The notes: generated by a model from the sequence alone, not told the origin. A stretch of DNA of 64,000 bases from Castor canadensis (GCF_047511655.1 NC_133392.1:162492542-162556541); one strand, 5' to 3'; positions 11,001 through 23,152 are shown, counted from the stretch's first letter. Made by a program: numbers and translations.

Positions 11001-14000
11001 CACTTTCACCACTTTCCCAATGCGGCCCAAGGCCTGAGGGGGAAGAGGTGGGATTACAGCAGGTGGGGGAGGGGCAGGGAACAGCAGGGGGTCGAGGGAA
11101 GACACTCACAGGAGCCATGTCGTCCGTCCATTCTCCGTGTCCAGCCTGCAGTCTCTTCACGGTATCAAGGTCGTCGATGACCCGGACCACGTCTCCCACC
11201 CAGAAGGAGTTGTGCTGGGTGACAGAGAGGCAGATAAGGGGGTCCCCCCAGCCACTCGTGGCTGTCCAGGGTCGTGGAGGAGGGCACCCCATGGAGCTCC
11301 GAGGGGCAGGCAGACCTGAACTTGACCCCAGCTCCAACCCCAAGCACAACCAGAGAGTATGGCTGCACAAGGGCCAAAGGTGATCAAAGCAGCCCCGGGT
11401 GGCCCAGCCCCAGAGCCACAGAGATGACAGCCAGAGAGGCAGCCTGATACAGGCATCCAGACCAGACAAAAGCCAGCTCTGGGGACATGGGAAGGCCCAA
11501 GCAGCAGGTTCCCAGGGTGCCTGTACATTGACGACACCAACAGCAGCAAGGCGAGCGCAGCGTGGCTAGCTGAGGAACGGAGGATGGGACCAGAGCAAGA
11601 TGCCACCCCCACTTAGGGGGCAGGCCCAGGATGGAGGGTAGGTACCACACCCCCACATGGGAGCGGGGCCAGCATGGAGGGTGGGGCCAGGGCAGGGTGG
11701 CAACCCTCCACATCTGGACAGTTCCAGAAGGGGGTAGGAGGAGCGTTCCTGCAGGCACCTGTACATCCCCCCACCTGTGCTCTCATGTACAGAATCGAAC
11801 TCACTCTACACACTGCCTGTCCTGCAGCGCCCCCATTCCCCTTCCTGGACTCCAGGTTCAGAAGCGAGAGCTGACTTGCCTGCCCCAGGTGCCACTCCTG
11901 GACGCTCTCCTGCCTGCCTTCATCCTTCACCCCCACTTCACTGAACAGCTTTCAGTTCACCTGGCTCTGTCCCCACCACGCTAGGAAGTGTCCACTTCCA
12001 TCCTCCTTACAGGCCAGTGCTATCTGCCCTTGGGCTGCACCCACAGGGAGTGTCTTAGAAAGCACGCCCAGCAGCCTCAGTTGCTGCCCACTAATGCTGT
12101 CTACTTTCCTTTTGCCCTCCAGACAAACAGCCCCTAGTCAGTCCACTCCAGCCTCAGGGATTCTCAGTGCCTCGCCTTCCTCTCAGTCCTTTCACACATG
12201 GATCCCTTGTCTCTGGGCCCCACCTCTGCCCACCAGGCTTTATCCTTCAGGTCTGGGGACTCACAGGAAGGCTAGAACCCTAGTCATGCCTGTCCACTCT
12301 GTAGGTACACGGATGGGGTTAAAGAAGCAATGGATGGGGCTCAGCCCAGCCCCTTAGGCACCTTGGTGAGAGCCCCAGGATGGAAGGTCCAGCGGGTCTC
12401 GTGGTTGAACTGCACACGCACGTCCCCCCGGTCCGTGATGCGGTGCACGGTGCCCGTCTGTCCGATAAACTGCGGCGGGTCACGGAGGCTATGGCTGGGT
12501 TGGGCTGGACTCTCGGGGCAGGCAGAGGGCTGGGAGTCCAGAGGACTTGGGAGGGGAGGACACATGGGGGCTCAGTAGGCAAGGCGGCTCACCTCCGCCA
12601 TCCTTGGGTTCCAGCCGCCGTGGCCTTCCTGCATGTCCCTCAGGACATCTGTGTCCAACAGACACTTGACCTTGTCCCCACGCTGGAAGGGCTGGCTGTC
12701 AGCACTCACCCTGCGCTGTAGCTCTGCTGGCTTGCCTGGGGGAGGGCGGCAAGCTAGGCCTCAGGCAGCAACCCCCAGGACATCATAGGCCAGCCCCCGC
12801 CTAGCCAGGGCAGGAGGGCAGCTGGTGTTGGTTGGGCCGGCCGCGTACCAAGCCTCGGGAGATGCTCCTTGTAGTAGAACCCGCCAGCTGCCTCTCCTAC
12901 ACATTTGAGGTCCACCTTGCCCTTGTGGCCTACACGGTACACGTTGGTGGTTCCATCTGCCCATGTCACGCTGGCCACGCTCCTGCCTGTCTCCACATCC
13001 CAGCCACGGATATCCACCACATGGCCTGGCTTCCCTTCCCCTCCTGGTAAAACAGGGTCCCTGTCAGCAGGCTAAGACTGGGCCTGAGGCTGAGCCATAG
13101 CCAATTATAGCCCAGCTTTACCTCCCTGTCCCGCTTCCAGCCACCACTCACCGTCCTGTGAGCCCCACTCCCAGTCGGGGCCTCGCACCACCTTCGCTCC
13201 CTGAAAGATGCCCCTTAGTGAGATCCTAGGGAGGCCCTGGCGGGGACTCAGAGTGACACTGCAAGAGAGGGAGTCCTGAGCCACGCAGCGAAGTGGCATG
13301 ATGTCCAGTCTACCTCCTAGCTCCTGCCCACACTGCAGGAAGCTTCCCAGCAGGTCGGCACCCACCACACCCCAGAAGGAGGCTTCATGGGAGCAAGCCA
13401 TCCAATGCCAGGCTGGAAGGGAAGCCAAGCAGACCCTCAGAGTATAGCCTGTGTGTGATCAGTCCCTGTCTGCTCCCTCCCAACGAGCAGGGGCAGGGTC
13501 TGGCCCAGGAAGGAAAAAGGAACACCACTTGTCTGGCCAGCAGCACATGGACAGCTGCCCCTGCCCCGTACTGGCCAACAGATAGGTAGGACCTAGACCA
13601 TGTTTCTCTATATTTGGGGAGGGTCAAGAGGACAGATGAGCACAGGAGACAAGAAAGAGATGGTGCCTCTGGGTGCCTGCCCCAGACCAGCTCTATCCCC
13701 TCAGCCCAGCAGAGACCCCTCTGACCACAGTGCAGTTCTGTGCCAGGCCAGGTCCACTACCAGCTGTGTAGGGGCTGCCTCCCAGTGTGGGATGCCCTGC
13801 CAGAGGTCTTGCTGCCAGGCCTGGCACCTCCAGGAAATGTCTGGCTGCCTAAGCCACATACAGGCCACACTCAGCACCCTGGCCTGCGCTGTTCTGAGGA
13901 ACCATGCCTGTCTCTAAGGGTAAGGGGGCATCCACGTACCCATCTCACACACCTGCCTAGGGACAGATGCCTTCTCCAGCATGTGGGTCCCTGGAATAAC

Positions 14001-14612
14001 CAGAGCCTGGCTATTCTTCAAGGAAATGGCTCAGGAAGGGCCTGCCTGTCTGTCTGGGAGCCCTGTCCTAAGGTCCTGGGTAGGGAGACTGCAGCCGAGG
14101 GGGACTTACGGGCGTGAGTGGGCTGTCTCATAGCGCTCAAAGGCATGGGTGAGGTCGTGCTTGTTGTGCATGTAGCACTGCGTGCAGAGGTCGTAGTCGA
14201 AGCAGACGCGGCACTTCCACCGCATGCCCCGCAGCCCGTGCTTCTTACAGCAGTCACAAATGATATTGGGGTGGCGGATGCCTGGAGGTGGGGCAAGGTC
14301 AGTGAGGACCTGCAGGTCTCCTGCCGCCTGGCCAGCCCCACCCTCAGCCACACATCACCACGCACCGATCTGTGCATTGTCGTAGAGAAGCAGGTCGTGG
14401 GCGCCCTGGTAGCCGGCACGATAGTTGGTGCGCGTGCCTTGGTCCCACTGCACAACAACTGTGCGGTCGGGGGTCGAGGGGCTGCCATGGCGGCCGAGCT
14501 CCACCACCGTGCCCACGCCGCCCTCGCCTCCATCCTGCTGGCCCCACTTCCAGTCCACGCCACGCACCACACGCATGCCCACCTGCACACCTGCCTGGGG
14601 GTCTGGGTCCAT
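8088..14612 (-). CDS. MIB2: MIB2 (mind bomb 2), E3 ubiquitin ligase
   Basis: A RING E3 ligase that ubiquitinates Notch ligands such as Delta and Jagged and promotes their endocytosis (family knowledge). Eighteen coding exons on the minus strand: 14612-14366, 14281-14110, 13258-13152, 13043-12849, 12735-12593, 12469-12362, 11214-11110, 11033-10871, 10795-10662, 10583-10435, 10344-10188, 10077-9917, 9819-9693, 9607-9374, 9006-8828, 8751-8564, 8485-8420 and 8326-8088. They join in phase to 957 residues. Domains: MIB/HERC2 (about 1-80), ZZ zinc finger with CDCC and CxxC pairs (about 86-138), second MIB/HERC2 (about 150-225), two repeat-type mind-bomb modules (about 235-410), ankyrin repeats (about 440-790), and two RING fingers (about 835-875 and 910-945), with the C-terminus IQIFV. 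The ATG has a full Kozak context (GCCACCATGG). An acceptor 24 bases upstream (exon edge 14635) implies a noncoding first exon. Intron 9 uses a GC donor. Confidence 0.96.
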
Positions 14613-14635
14613 GGTGGCCCAGGCTGTTCAGGGAC
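14613..14635 (-). other. MIB2: MIB2 5' UTR segment of the first coding exon
   Basis: On the minus strand a pyrimidine-rich tract ending in CTGGCAG precedes this segment, followed by 23 untranslated bases and the ATG. This looks like a true 3' splice site, so transcription starts at an exon further upstream. Confidence 0.6.
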
Positions 14636-15040
14636 CTGCCAGCAGAGAGCAACCTCAGGCCACGTCAGGAGACCACATGGCCAGCCTGCCCACAGGACAC
14701 CTCTCGAGAGGGCTACCTGGGAGAGAAGGGGGGATCGGGGCAGAGAGAACCAACTCAAAAGAACTAGGTAGACAGAGACAGCAGGCATTCCTAAGTGCTT
14801 TGGGGCCCAGGAAGGCAAGAAGCATGGCACACTGACCAGCACAGGGCAAGGCCAGCAGGGAAGGTGGAGGGGATACCTGGCCTGGAGGAAGGGGGCCAAG
14901 GACGGGCCCACCATGGGAAGTCTGTCCCAAGGGCTCAGAGACCAGCCCTGACAGTTTGGCCACAGGCTAGTGGTTCTGTTTCCGGCAGGCTGGCACACAG
15001 TGCACCATCAATATGTATATACTTTATTTATTTATCCTTA

Positions 15041-15123
15041 TTTTTTGCGGTACCGGGGATTGAACCCAGGGCTTTGCATAGGCTGGGCAGGTGCTCTGCT
15101 ACTTGAGCCATGGTGCCAGCCCC
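15041..15123 (-). mobile_element. Antisense ID-like SINE half
   Basis: TTTTTTGCGGTACCGGGG, then the reverse-complemented tRNA-like box B and GAGCCATGGTGCCAGCCC. Confidence 0.8.
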
Positions 15124-15179
15124 TCATATACTTTAAACCAATGGATTTCTGTTATTATATCAACATGAAAGGTAAGACA

Positions 15180-15700
15180 ACTCTGCTTTCAGGAGAAAAC
15201 AGATTGCAGCCAAGCAATATGTGGGACTGGACTGAAGGACTCTCGTTCAACAAGACGCTGTCAAGCAACAAGTGAGAGAAGAAATTTGCAGATATGACCC
15301 ATAAAGACCTCCTACAGATCCACGTGAAGAAACTGGACAGCCAACAGAAAAGTGGACAGAACAAGGAAACAGGCACGCCCAGATGACCAGTTCACATGGT
15401 ACCTCTGGTCACCAGGACACTGCTCATAGGCAGACGCCATCCTTGGCCCTACATGTCTAGGGACAATGCAGCAAGGTCACACAGAACTTCAGAAGCCTTC
15501 CCTGGAGAAGTGTGGTCCCTTCTCAGAAGCACTTGCCCTACGTCCTCCAAGGTGAATGAGCCTTTCAGGGGCAGTTTATTCCCAAATGGAGCATGAACGC
15601 ACTATAGGGCAGCAGGGCAAAATTCACAAACAGACGTGGAAGGGCAGTGTCCAAGTGCAAAAGAGTGCCCACTACAGTGATTCCATTCACAGGAGGTTTG
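15180..15700 (+). mobile_element. Possible old L1 3' ORF2 fragment
   Basis: Segments such as CAACAGAAAAGTGGACAGAA and TGATTCCATTCACAGGA recall the end of L1 ORF2 and the following 3' region. Strongly diverged; the call is weak. Confidence 0.3.
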
Positions 15701-15788
15701 CTTGCAAAATACCAGCTACAGGCGCTGTCCCAAGCATTAGCTTTAGGTTGCTTATATGGCCTGAGCAGTGAACTGTCCTTTATATAAT

Positions 15789-16062
15789 CTTTTTTTTTTT
15801 GGTGGTGGTGGTGGTAATAGGCTTTGATCTCAGGGTTTGTGCTTGCTGGGCAGGCACTCTGCCACTGGGGCCTTGCCTCCAGCCCTCGTGATAGTCACGA
15901 ATAAAGTCTCGTCAGCATGAACAGATGTGTGTTTGAGACAGGATCTTGCTATGTAGCAAAAGCTGGCCTCACGTCACTGTGCAGCCCAGATTAGCCTTGA
16001 ACTTTCGATGTTCCTGCCTCTGCAGCAATGCAATCACAGGCACGTGCCACACACCCAGCGCG
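15789..16062 (-). mobile_element. Antisense ID-like half and B1-like SINE
   Basis: Two pieces: 15789-15892 (poly T plus tRNA-like half) and 15930-16062 (GAGACAGGATCTTGCTATGT to CACGTGCCACACACCCAGC). Confidence 0.7.
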
Positions 16063-17125
16063 TAAGTGCACTGGAAAGACAGGACCTGAACAGGGTGCGG
16101 CTCACGGACTCTGGGCTCTGGACCATGAGGGAAGTATTTGTCCATCTCACTTAACCAGCAGGCCCCGAAGCTGGGGAAGGAGCCACACGGGGGCACTCTC
16201 CAGAGTTGAGGAACCATCAGTCTGGCTCCAGGACTTATGCTCAGTCTTCATAGGAGGCCAGCGTATCACCCTGAGCCCAGCTGGGGCACAGCAAAGACTG
16301 GAGGGGATGATGCTAGCCAGGCCAAGCCCGCCAGCTCCAGCTGGTGCCCAGTGACTTGACAGAGGCCGGCCCAGAGCTCAGTGAACAACAAAGGAAGGAA
16401 CGCACACCACCCCCACTTGGGCCACCTCAGCTGAACACTCAGTCTCCTGGGCCTGTAGGTCAGGAAACTCTTCCCTGTGAAGCATCAGGTGATGGAGGGC
16501 CAGCAGCAGGTCTTACCCCACTCCTGCTCTAGCTTAGAGCTGTGTTTACAGCCAGTGACCGAGGTCTTAGTCCCACAGGCTGTCAACAGTCAGGCCCAAT
16601 GAGGAACCCAGCCCCTCAGCACTGCACCACTCTGAAGCCTACGTCCAACACGGCACCCTGCAGGCTGGACTCTCGGTCTGCACCCTGCGTCATTCTTAGG
16701 GGCACAAACCTCTTGGACCTCTTGCTGTCCCCTTATATATAGCTATTGTAGGGACAAACAGGGGACAGGACTCCTGGGCCTAAGAGGTGCCTCAGCTTGG
16801 CATGCTAGGACTCTCTTGGGGGACCAGTGGCTTTCTCTCACCCTTCTCTCCAGGCCTCCCTTCCTGGTGTTTGTCACCACTGTCCCTGGACTTGGCACAT
16901 CATCACAGTTCCACAAGCCATCAGGGCTCATTCCCTTAGTTCAGATCTCTCCAGGAGCGTGTGTGGTGGTGAGCAGGAAACAAATAGGGTCAGAGCAGAA
17001 GTGGGGATGAGACCCAGGTAGGCTGGGGAAGAACTCAGCTCTTATTCCCTTCTATTGGGGAAGTCCCCCCTTCTTAGGGTGGCATGGGAATTCTGATCAT
17101 CAGTGAGAGGCCTGCCTGTCCCCAC

Positions 17126-17340
17126 TTTTTTTTTTTTTTTGGTAGGACAGTGATTGGAACCCACGGTTTCCTGCTTGCAAAGCAAGTGCTCTACCTCTTG
17201 AATCACACCTCCAGTCCATTTTGCTCTGGTTATTTTTGAGTTGGTTTTCACAAACTATTTGCCTGGGCTGGCCTCTAACCATGATGTTCCTGATCTCAGC
17301 CTCCCAAGGAACTAGGATTATAGGCATGAGCCACCAGCCT
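17126..17340 (-). mobile_element. Dimeric B1-ID-type SINE, antisense
   Basis: A poly(T) run, the tRNA-like half, then the 7SL-like half ending GAGCCACCAGCC. The two halves are intact in order. Confidence 0.9.
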
Positions 17341-18605
17341 CTGACTCTGTCCTCACAGAATGGAGCTTGCTAACAAACGGCTCATCCCTTGGGCTTCCCT
17401 GGCCAAACTCTCCTCCTCTGGCCATGGGAGAAGTACTTCCAAGCCCAGAGCTGGGTTGGGAGGGAAGATGGTCCCCCAAAGGCATGGCAGTGGATAGGCT
17501 ACTGTGTCTAGCCTCTGAGCAGGTCCAGAAAGATGCTTTCTGCCTGGATATTACTCTGCACCCAGACTGCCTCCCTGCAGACCTCAGGTCAACAGGAATT
17601 CCTGATAAGTGGTAGAAGTAGGGTCCCTGTCCTGGAGTTGGCCTAGCCCAGACCCTCTGGGACAGATGTGGTGCCCCCCCAGGGCTGTTCACCTCCCCTC
17701 TGGACCTACCCTGCCCCAGCACATACCAGGCCTTCCTGGGGGACTGTAGGTCACTGAGCTGCCTGCTCCCCACTTCCTACCCTATTCCCACAAGGCTCCA
17801 GCACTGAGGAAGGTACCTATGAGCTCTGAGTACCCATCGAGTTGGCTCCCCACAGTCATCCATGGCCAGTTAACTCTAGTTAGAGGCTGCTATGGAAAGT
17901 ACAGATGCCCAAACTTGGCCTGGGCCCTCACATTGACCTGCCCAAGCCTCCCAGAGACAGCCTATAGCCATGAAAAGGCTTTGAACTGGTGTGCATGGAG
18001 GGACTGCAGGAAACACTGCCCAGCACAGTCTAAGACCTATACCCATTACAGCCCAGGTATACAGGCTGCCTTACTTTCAAATCCACAGGAACAGCAGCCA
18101 AACCATCTCCTGCTATGCCCACATGTCACACTTTAGGATGCTGAACTCTGCAATGTGCTATGCACATTGGGAAATTCACTCACAGTTAGCTAACTTGATT
18201 CCTTTGCCAGAAATGCTGGACTCTGCCATCTACCCTAGAGTTTAAGAGGCATGCCCCTGGCCCACACCCGAACCCCCTTGGAGGCTGTTGCTATAGCCAC
18301 CTACAGCAGTGGGGAAGCCAGGACTCGGTGGGCAAATGTGCGTCAGCAAAATCAGAACTCACCTCAAAGCACACAGCAGCCTCGAATCAGCATCCCAGGC
18401 ACTCAGTTGCTACTTCCTGGGTTACAAATTCCACCAAGATATCCTGTGGGAAACTAGCAGCCATCGCCAACACAGAACACAGCAAACCAAGCAGGCAGCC
18501 AACAAACAAATCTAGAGAAAAATGGTTTCAGAGACAGTTTTACACTTAGCATTTACCACTGCGACCACACAGTGGCCACTGGGGCTGCCGCTGCCCCACC
18601 AGTGT

Positions 18606-18797
18606 TTCTTTTTTTTTGGCAGTACTGAGGTTTGAACCCAGGGCCTACACCTTGAGCCACACTACCAGCCCTTTTTTGTGATGGGTTTTTCTCGGGATGA
18701 GGTCTCACAAACTATTTGCTGACTTCAAACCTCAGTCCTCCTAATCTCTGTCTCCTGAGTAGCTAGAATTACAGGCGTGAGCTACTAGCGCCTGGCT
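18606..18797 (-). mobile_element. Dimeric B1-ID-type SINE, antisense
   Basis: TTTTTTTTGGCAGTACTGAGG opens the antisense dimer; it ends GTGAGCTACTAGCGCCTGGC. Confidence 0.9.
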
Positions 18798-19739
18798 CCA
18801 CTAGTGTTTCTTTCCAGGAGAAATGGTCAACTCTTAGGACAGAGAAGTAACAGGCCAGTGCAGGTGGACACTGTCCCTTATTTGTGGACATGTTATGGGG
18901 AAGTTTTATAAAGGTGTAGAAATTAAGCCATGGTTAGTGAGGAAACAGATTGGCTTCACTCAGAAGATTTAAGTTACATGACAAAGAGCCCTACTCCCCG
19001 CACCTCCAGCTGGGCCTACTGACACTGGTATAATCAACTAGCAAGAACTGGTGCATCCCAGTCTCCTGTCATGTGGTAGGTCTGGCCAAGATCAGGAGGA
19101 CATCCCAGGTGCCACTGGAGCCAGGCTGATTAGGGAGTGGGGAGAAACCCTCAGACAGACAGGCAGGAAACCCAACCTGTCCCCCTCAAGACACCTGCTG
19201 GGGAAAAAGCCATCATGTATCACAGGGTTGTCATCACCACTAGTCACAGCCACCTGCTAGAGACCCTCAGGCACCCTGCAGCTTGGGGTTCACCCCACCC
19301 ACTGCCCAGGGCTGACCTTGGGTGGGAAAGTGACATTCAGGTACTTGTTGCATCTCCAGCAACAGGCCAGAGTGCACTGTGAAGCCGGGGACCTTCCAGG
19401 AAGGACCATGCTTGGTAGTGCTCCTGCCCTACAGCTGCTCTGTCCCCAAGCCCGTTGGTACCCATTAGGAGCCTGCCTGGCACCTCTGCTTTTCTCAATT
19501 GGTTATGAGTCGCGAAGAAGGTGGCAAATTGATTTCTCACTTCCCCGCCCACACACATGCACATCCAGACACAAACACAACCCCTGTGACATGACACCAG
19601 ACCACATCCACAAGGTGAACCCATCAAACCCAAACTATCAGGCCACAGCCCGTCAAGAGCTCACCTGTCTGGCGGTCCACTGACACCCTACCACCTTGAG
19701 ACTCAGGCTGCAGTCCTGATGCCTGGAGACTCAGACCTG

Positions 19740-20680
19740 GCCTCCGCCGTGCTGAGCTTCCGCGGGAGCCCCACGCGATCCAACCCTGTGGCTAGGGGTG
19801 CCGAGACGCACAGTTAGCACCCACCAGGGACCGCGGCCCCCGGCGCTACCACCCGCCCTGAAGAGCTCCCTGGGGTCTGGCGGCCGGGACCCGCTGCATC
19901 ACCCCCGCGCTGCGTCCCGGCCGAGGCTGTGGATGCACACCAGACACCAGCTGCGCCCAGGGGCGAGGGCGCGAGGAATGCAAGGACCAGGGCCGTCCGC
20001 CCAAGCCCCCGCCCAGCTAGTCGGGCCCTTCCTTGACCCTGCCCTCTGCTCGGGGAGGCCGCCCGGGCCCCCGACCCCCACTTGCCCGGAGTTTCTGAGC
20101 GCCGGCTCGGCCCGGGGACTCGGGGAGCCCGAGCAGGGCCGAAGCAGACAGCAGGGGATCGACCGGCCGCCCCGGCGCGTGCAGCCGCCCTCGGCCTCTT
20201 GGCTGCGCCAGGCCAGGGCGCCCCGCCTGCACAAGCCCACCGGCTGCCCGCCCGCCGCGACCCCCTCTCGGATCCCGGGGCGCCGCAAAGCCTGCCGGGA
20301 GCTGTAGTTCGCAGCTCCCGGCCAGGGGGCGGAGCTGGAGGCTCCCAGGAGACCCCGCGTGACGTACGCGGCGCAGAGCGCGGGCGGCGGGTGCTCTGCG
20401 TGTCCGCGGAGCGGCCTGGAGACGCGCGTTCTGACAAACGGGGACAGGACGGGAACCCGAGGGGCACGCTCCGCACCGCAACCCGGGCGAGCGTCCACCC
20501 GGCACTAAGGACCCGGGCCTCTCGGACGCCGCCTCGCCCCCGGAGTGCGTGCAATTGCGTCAGAGGAGGGGCCCTACGTGACGCAGCCCCTTGTGCCTGC
20601 GCAGTGCGGGTTCCGGGGACGCATTCTGTTGCCGTGGAGACGGTCGGGGGTGACGTCTTGCCCTGAATAGGCAGGACTTC
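19740..20680 (-). promoter_or_regulatory. MIB2: CpG island, likely MIB2 promoter
   Basis: A dense CpG block with no repeats until 20.70 kb. It contains CRE-like TGACGT cores near 20,360 and 20,650, an NRF1-like GCCTGCGCAGTG near 20,595, GC boxes, and a GGGAGCTGTAGTTC element at about 20,297 resembling the ZNF143/THAP11 motif. It is the only island upstream of MIB2 in the window and is well placed to supply its noncoding first exon. Assignment is by position. It could also fire towards FNDC10. Confidence 0.7.
20294..20322. repeat. Perfect 11-bp inverted repeat with 7-base spacer
   Basis: Left arm GCCGGGAGCTG (20294-20304), spacer TAGTTCG, right arm CAGCTCCCGGC (20312-20322). The arms are exact reverse complements. 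It lies in the core of the CpG island and overlaps the ZNF143-like element. Confidence 0.9.
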
Positions 20681-20700
20681 CAGGGATGGAGCTAGGAGGG

Positions 20701-20908
20701 TTTTTTGCTTGTTTTGTTTTGTTTTGTTTTGTTTTTGCGATACTGGGGGTTTGAAGTCAGGCCACTCCACCGGCCCTTTTTTTATGATAGCTTTTTAAAA
20801 CATAGGGTCTCGAGAACTATGTGCCTGGGCTGGCTTTGAACCGCGATCGTTCTTGTCTCTGCCTCCTGAGTAGCTGGGATTACAGGGCGTGAGCCACCGG
20901 CGCCCAGG
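20701..20908 (-). mobile_element. Dimeric SINE with a (TTTTG)n tail, antisense
   Basis: A GTTTT-repeat tail, then the antisense dimer ending GAGCCACCGGCGCCCAGG. It abuts the CpG island and marks its right border. Confidence 0.9.
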
Positions 20909-20971
20909 TTAGAGCGCCTGCTTTGCAAGACAAAGGCCCTGAGTTCAAACCCCAGTACTGAAACAAACAAA
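20909..20971 (+). mobile_element. ID-like SINE monomer fragment
   Basis: AGAGCGCCTGCTTTGCAAG and GAGTTCAAACCCCAGTACTG are the tRNA-derived body in sense, directly fused to the previous antisense SINE. Confidence 0.75.
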
Positions 20972-21170
20972 AAGCCTCTTGGAAAATCTGCTTGATGAAT
21001 GCCCTGGACTAAATAAAGATGCCGACCCACTGGCATATCTCCCTCTATCTCACCCCCCAATACCCTGTATCCCCATGTGTGGCCTCCAGGCATGCTGTAA
21101 GTCTTAAAGACCTTTATTTCCATCTTCTGTCTGTCTTAGGCTATTTTGTGTGTATGTGTGTGGGGGGAGG

Positions 21171-21373
21171 GGGACTGGGGTTTGAACTCAGGGCTTTCCA
21201 CTTGCAAAGCAGACGCTCCACTACTTGAGCCACATCTCCTGTCCATTTTCCACTGGTTATTTGGAGATGGGAGTCTCACAACCTATTTGCCCACACTGGC
21301 TTAGAACCACAATCCTCTCGATCTCACCTCCCAAGTAGTTAGGATTACAGGCATGGGCCACCAGCACCTGGCC
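21171..21373 (-). mobile_element. Dimeric B1-ID-type SINE, antisense
   Basis: A (TG)n- and G-rich lead, then GGGGTTTGAACTCAGGGC through to GGGCCACCAGCACCTGGCC. Confidence 0.9.
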
Positions 21374-21446
21374 TTGTATTTGTCCTAATCATGGAAGGGT
21401 GCTCTACATCTTAAAATTCTAAATTACAACAACTAATGAACAGATT

Positions 21447-21510
21447 GGGTAGAGCGCCTGCTTTGCAAGTGCAAAGCCCTGAGTTCAAAATCAGTCCCAC
21501 AAAAAAAAAT
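21447..21510 (+). mobile_element. ID-like SINE fragment
   Basis: GGTAGAGCGCCTGCTTTGC and CCCTGAGTTCAAAATCAGTC with a short A tail. It lies just before an L1 stretch. Confidence 0.75.
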
Positions 21511-23140
21511 AAGCTCAGCAAAATTACAGGACACAAGATCGACACGTGAAAATCTGTTATTTTTATACACTAGTAATGAACAGTCTAAAAAATAAACAAG
21601 AAAACTGTTGCATTTGCCATAGCATCCAAAAGAGTAAAATAGGGCTAAGGAATGACTCAAAGTGGTAAAGCAGCAAGTGAAAAACCCTGAGTACCGCCAA
21701 AAACAAAACCAGAAAAACAGAAGTCTTTGCTCCCATTTCCAGCATGGGGAATGGAAAGTTTCTCTTTCTTTTCATTCCCCCTCCCACTTATACTTTATCC
21801 TATTGTACTAAAATAAATCCTTGCTAAAACTTAAAAAAAAAAAAAAAAAAGAAAACACCTAAGAACAATTTTGCCACAGTGGTCAATGATTTGTACACTG
21901 AAAACTCCAAGACATTGCTGAAAGAGAGTGAAGACCCAACAACCGCAAAGACATCCCTCTGTACTCTCAGATTGGGAGCCCTAGTGTTGTTGAAGTGTGT
22001 TCTGTCTGGTCAAATTGCCAGAGGGAGTCACCCCAAAAGCAGCAGCAGGGAAGTTCCCCTGAAGGGCTCTCCTAAACCACCTGGTGAAGGAAAGGAGCTC
22101 CAAGTGCCAGTGTGGTCAACCCAAAGCATTTATTAAGGGAATTACGTACAAGGCTGCATCAGGTTCCCCTCGGGAGACAGGGAGAAAGGACATGTTCTAC
22201 CTTGGTATGTCTGCAAGGGACAGTGGGTTATGGAGTTTTCATGAGGGCTTAAGGGACTTGGTCCAGAACTGGGGCTAATTCTACACGTTTTACCAACAGT
22301 CTTTGTGTTTCTGTTTTACTTTCATAGTACTGGGATTTGAACTCAGGGCCTTACATTTGCTAGACAGGCATTCTTACCACTTAATCCACTCCACCAGCCC
22401 TTTTTTGTGGTAGATATTTTCAGGACAGTATCTCAAGGACTATTTGTCCAGGGCTGGCTTCTAACCATGATCCTCTTGATCTCTGCCTACTGAGGAGCTA
22501 GGTGTGAACCACCTGTGCCTGGCTCAGTCTGTCAGTGTTTTTAAGCAACAACCTAAGCATTTTTTTTCTCTGGTACTGGGGTTTCGAACTCAGGGCTTCA
22601 GGCTTGCTAGGCAGACCCCCTCACAACCCAACCCAAGCATCTTGTGTAAGGCCCCAGTTCCAGCCTTCAGGGAAAACATGCAGTTACCCAGGTCAGAGTG
22701 ATCAGGACCCTGAAAGAAAGTGGGAGGACGGTTGGACCCTACAAGGTAGCAGTAATACCCAAAGCAATCTATAGACACAAGGTAATCCCCATCAAAATTC
22801 CAATGGCCTTTTTTTGTGCAGAAATGAAAAAGATGATCCTAAAATTCATGTACCATTGCAAGGGGCTCTGAATAGCCAAAACAACACTGAAAAGGAAAGT
22901 TGGAGGACACACTTCCTGATCTCAAGACGTGCCCTGGCATAGGACAGATATGCATACCAATGGAATAGGATTGAGGGTCCAGAAATAAACACATTTAGCC
23001 CCAATTGACTTGCAGCAAGAGTGCAGAGACCATTCAATGTGGGACAACTTTGATATTCACAGGCAAAAGAATGATGTTTGACCCCCTACCTCACACCACA
23101 TACAAAACTGAACTCCAACTAGTTCAAATACCTAAATTTA
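21511..23140 (+). mobile_element. Broken LINE-1 ORF2 (C-terminal part), split by SINEs
   Basis: Three separated L1 pieces in the same sense orientation. At 21511-21650 translation resembles the region before the C-terminal ORF2 block. At 21868-21955 the frame VNDLYTENSKTLLKE matches the L1 motif VKDLYSENYKTLLKE. At about 22740-23140 translation contains AEMKKMILKF and IAKTTLKRKVGG, the conserved block after the reverse transcriptase. Between them lie an ID-like insertion (21650-21850), unassigned sequence and SINEs at 22317-22640. The frame is broken many times, so it is non-functional. Confidence 0.75.
22317..22640 (-). mobile_element. Antisense dimeric SINE plus a truncated second copy
   Basis: 22317-22524 is a complete antisense dimer; 22560-22640 is a partial tRNA-like half (GTACTGGGGTTTCGAACTC). 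Both lie inside the span of the broken L1. Confidence 0.8.
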
Positions 23141-23152
23141 AGAGCTAACACT

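Larger units (their letters stand above)
14636..19740 (-). other. Probable MIB2 first intron (5 kb)
   Basis: No coding exon is recognisable. It holds several antisense SINEs (15.04, 15.79, 15.93, 17.13 and 18.61 kb), a weak L1-like stretch at about 15.18-15.70 kb and otherwise unique sequence. Intron status depends on the CpG island at about 20 kb being the MIB2 promoter. Confidence 0.5.

Noticed and set aside
14018-14998. 326-codon frame overlapping MIB2 exons 1 and 2
   Set aside because: Out-of-frame shadow of MIB2 coding exons.
19814-20770. 318-codon minus-strand frame across the CpG island
   Set aside because: Begins inside a SINE and continues through GC-rich promoter sequence; no recognisable protein.
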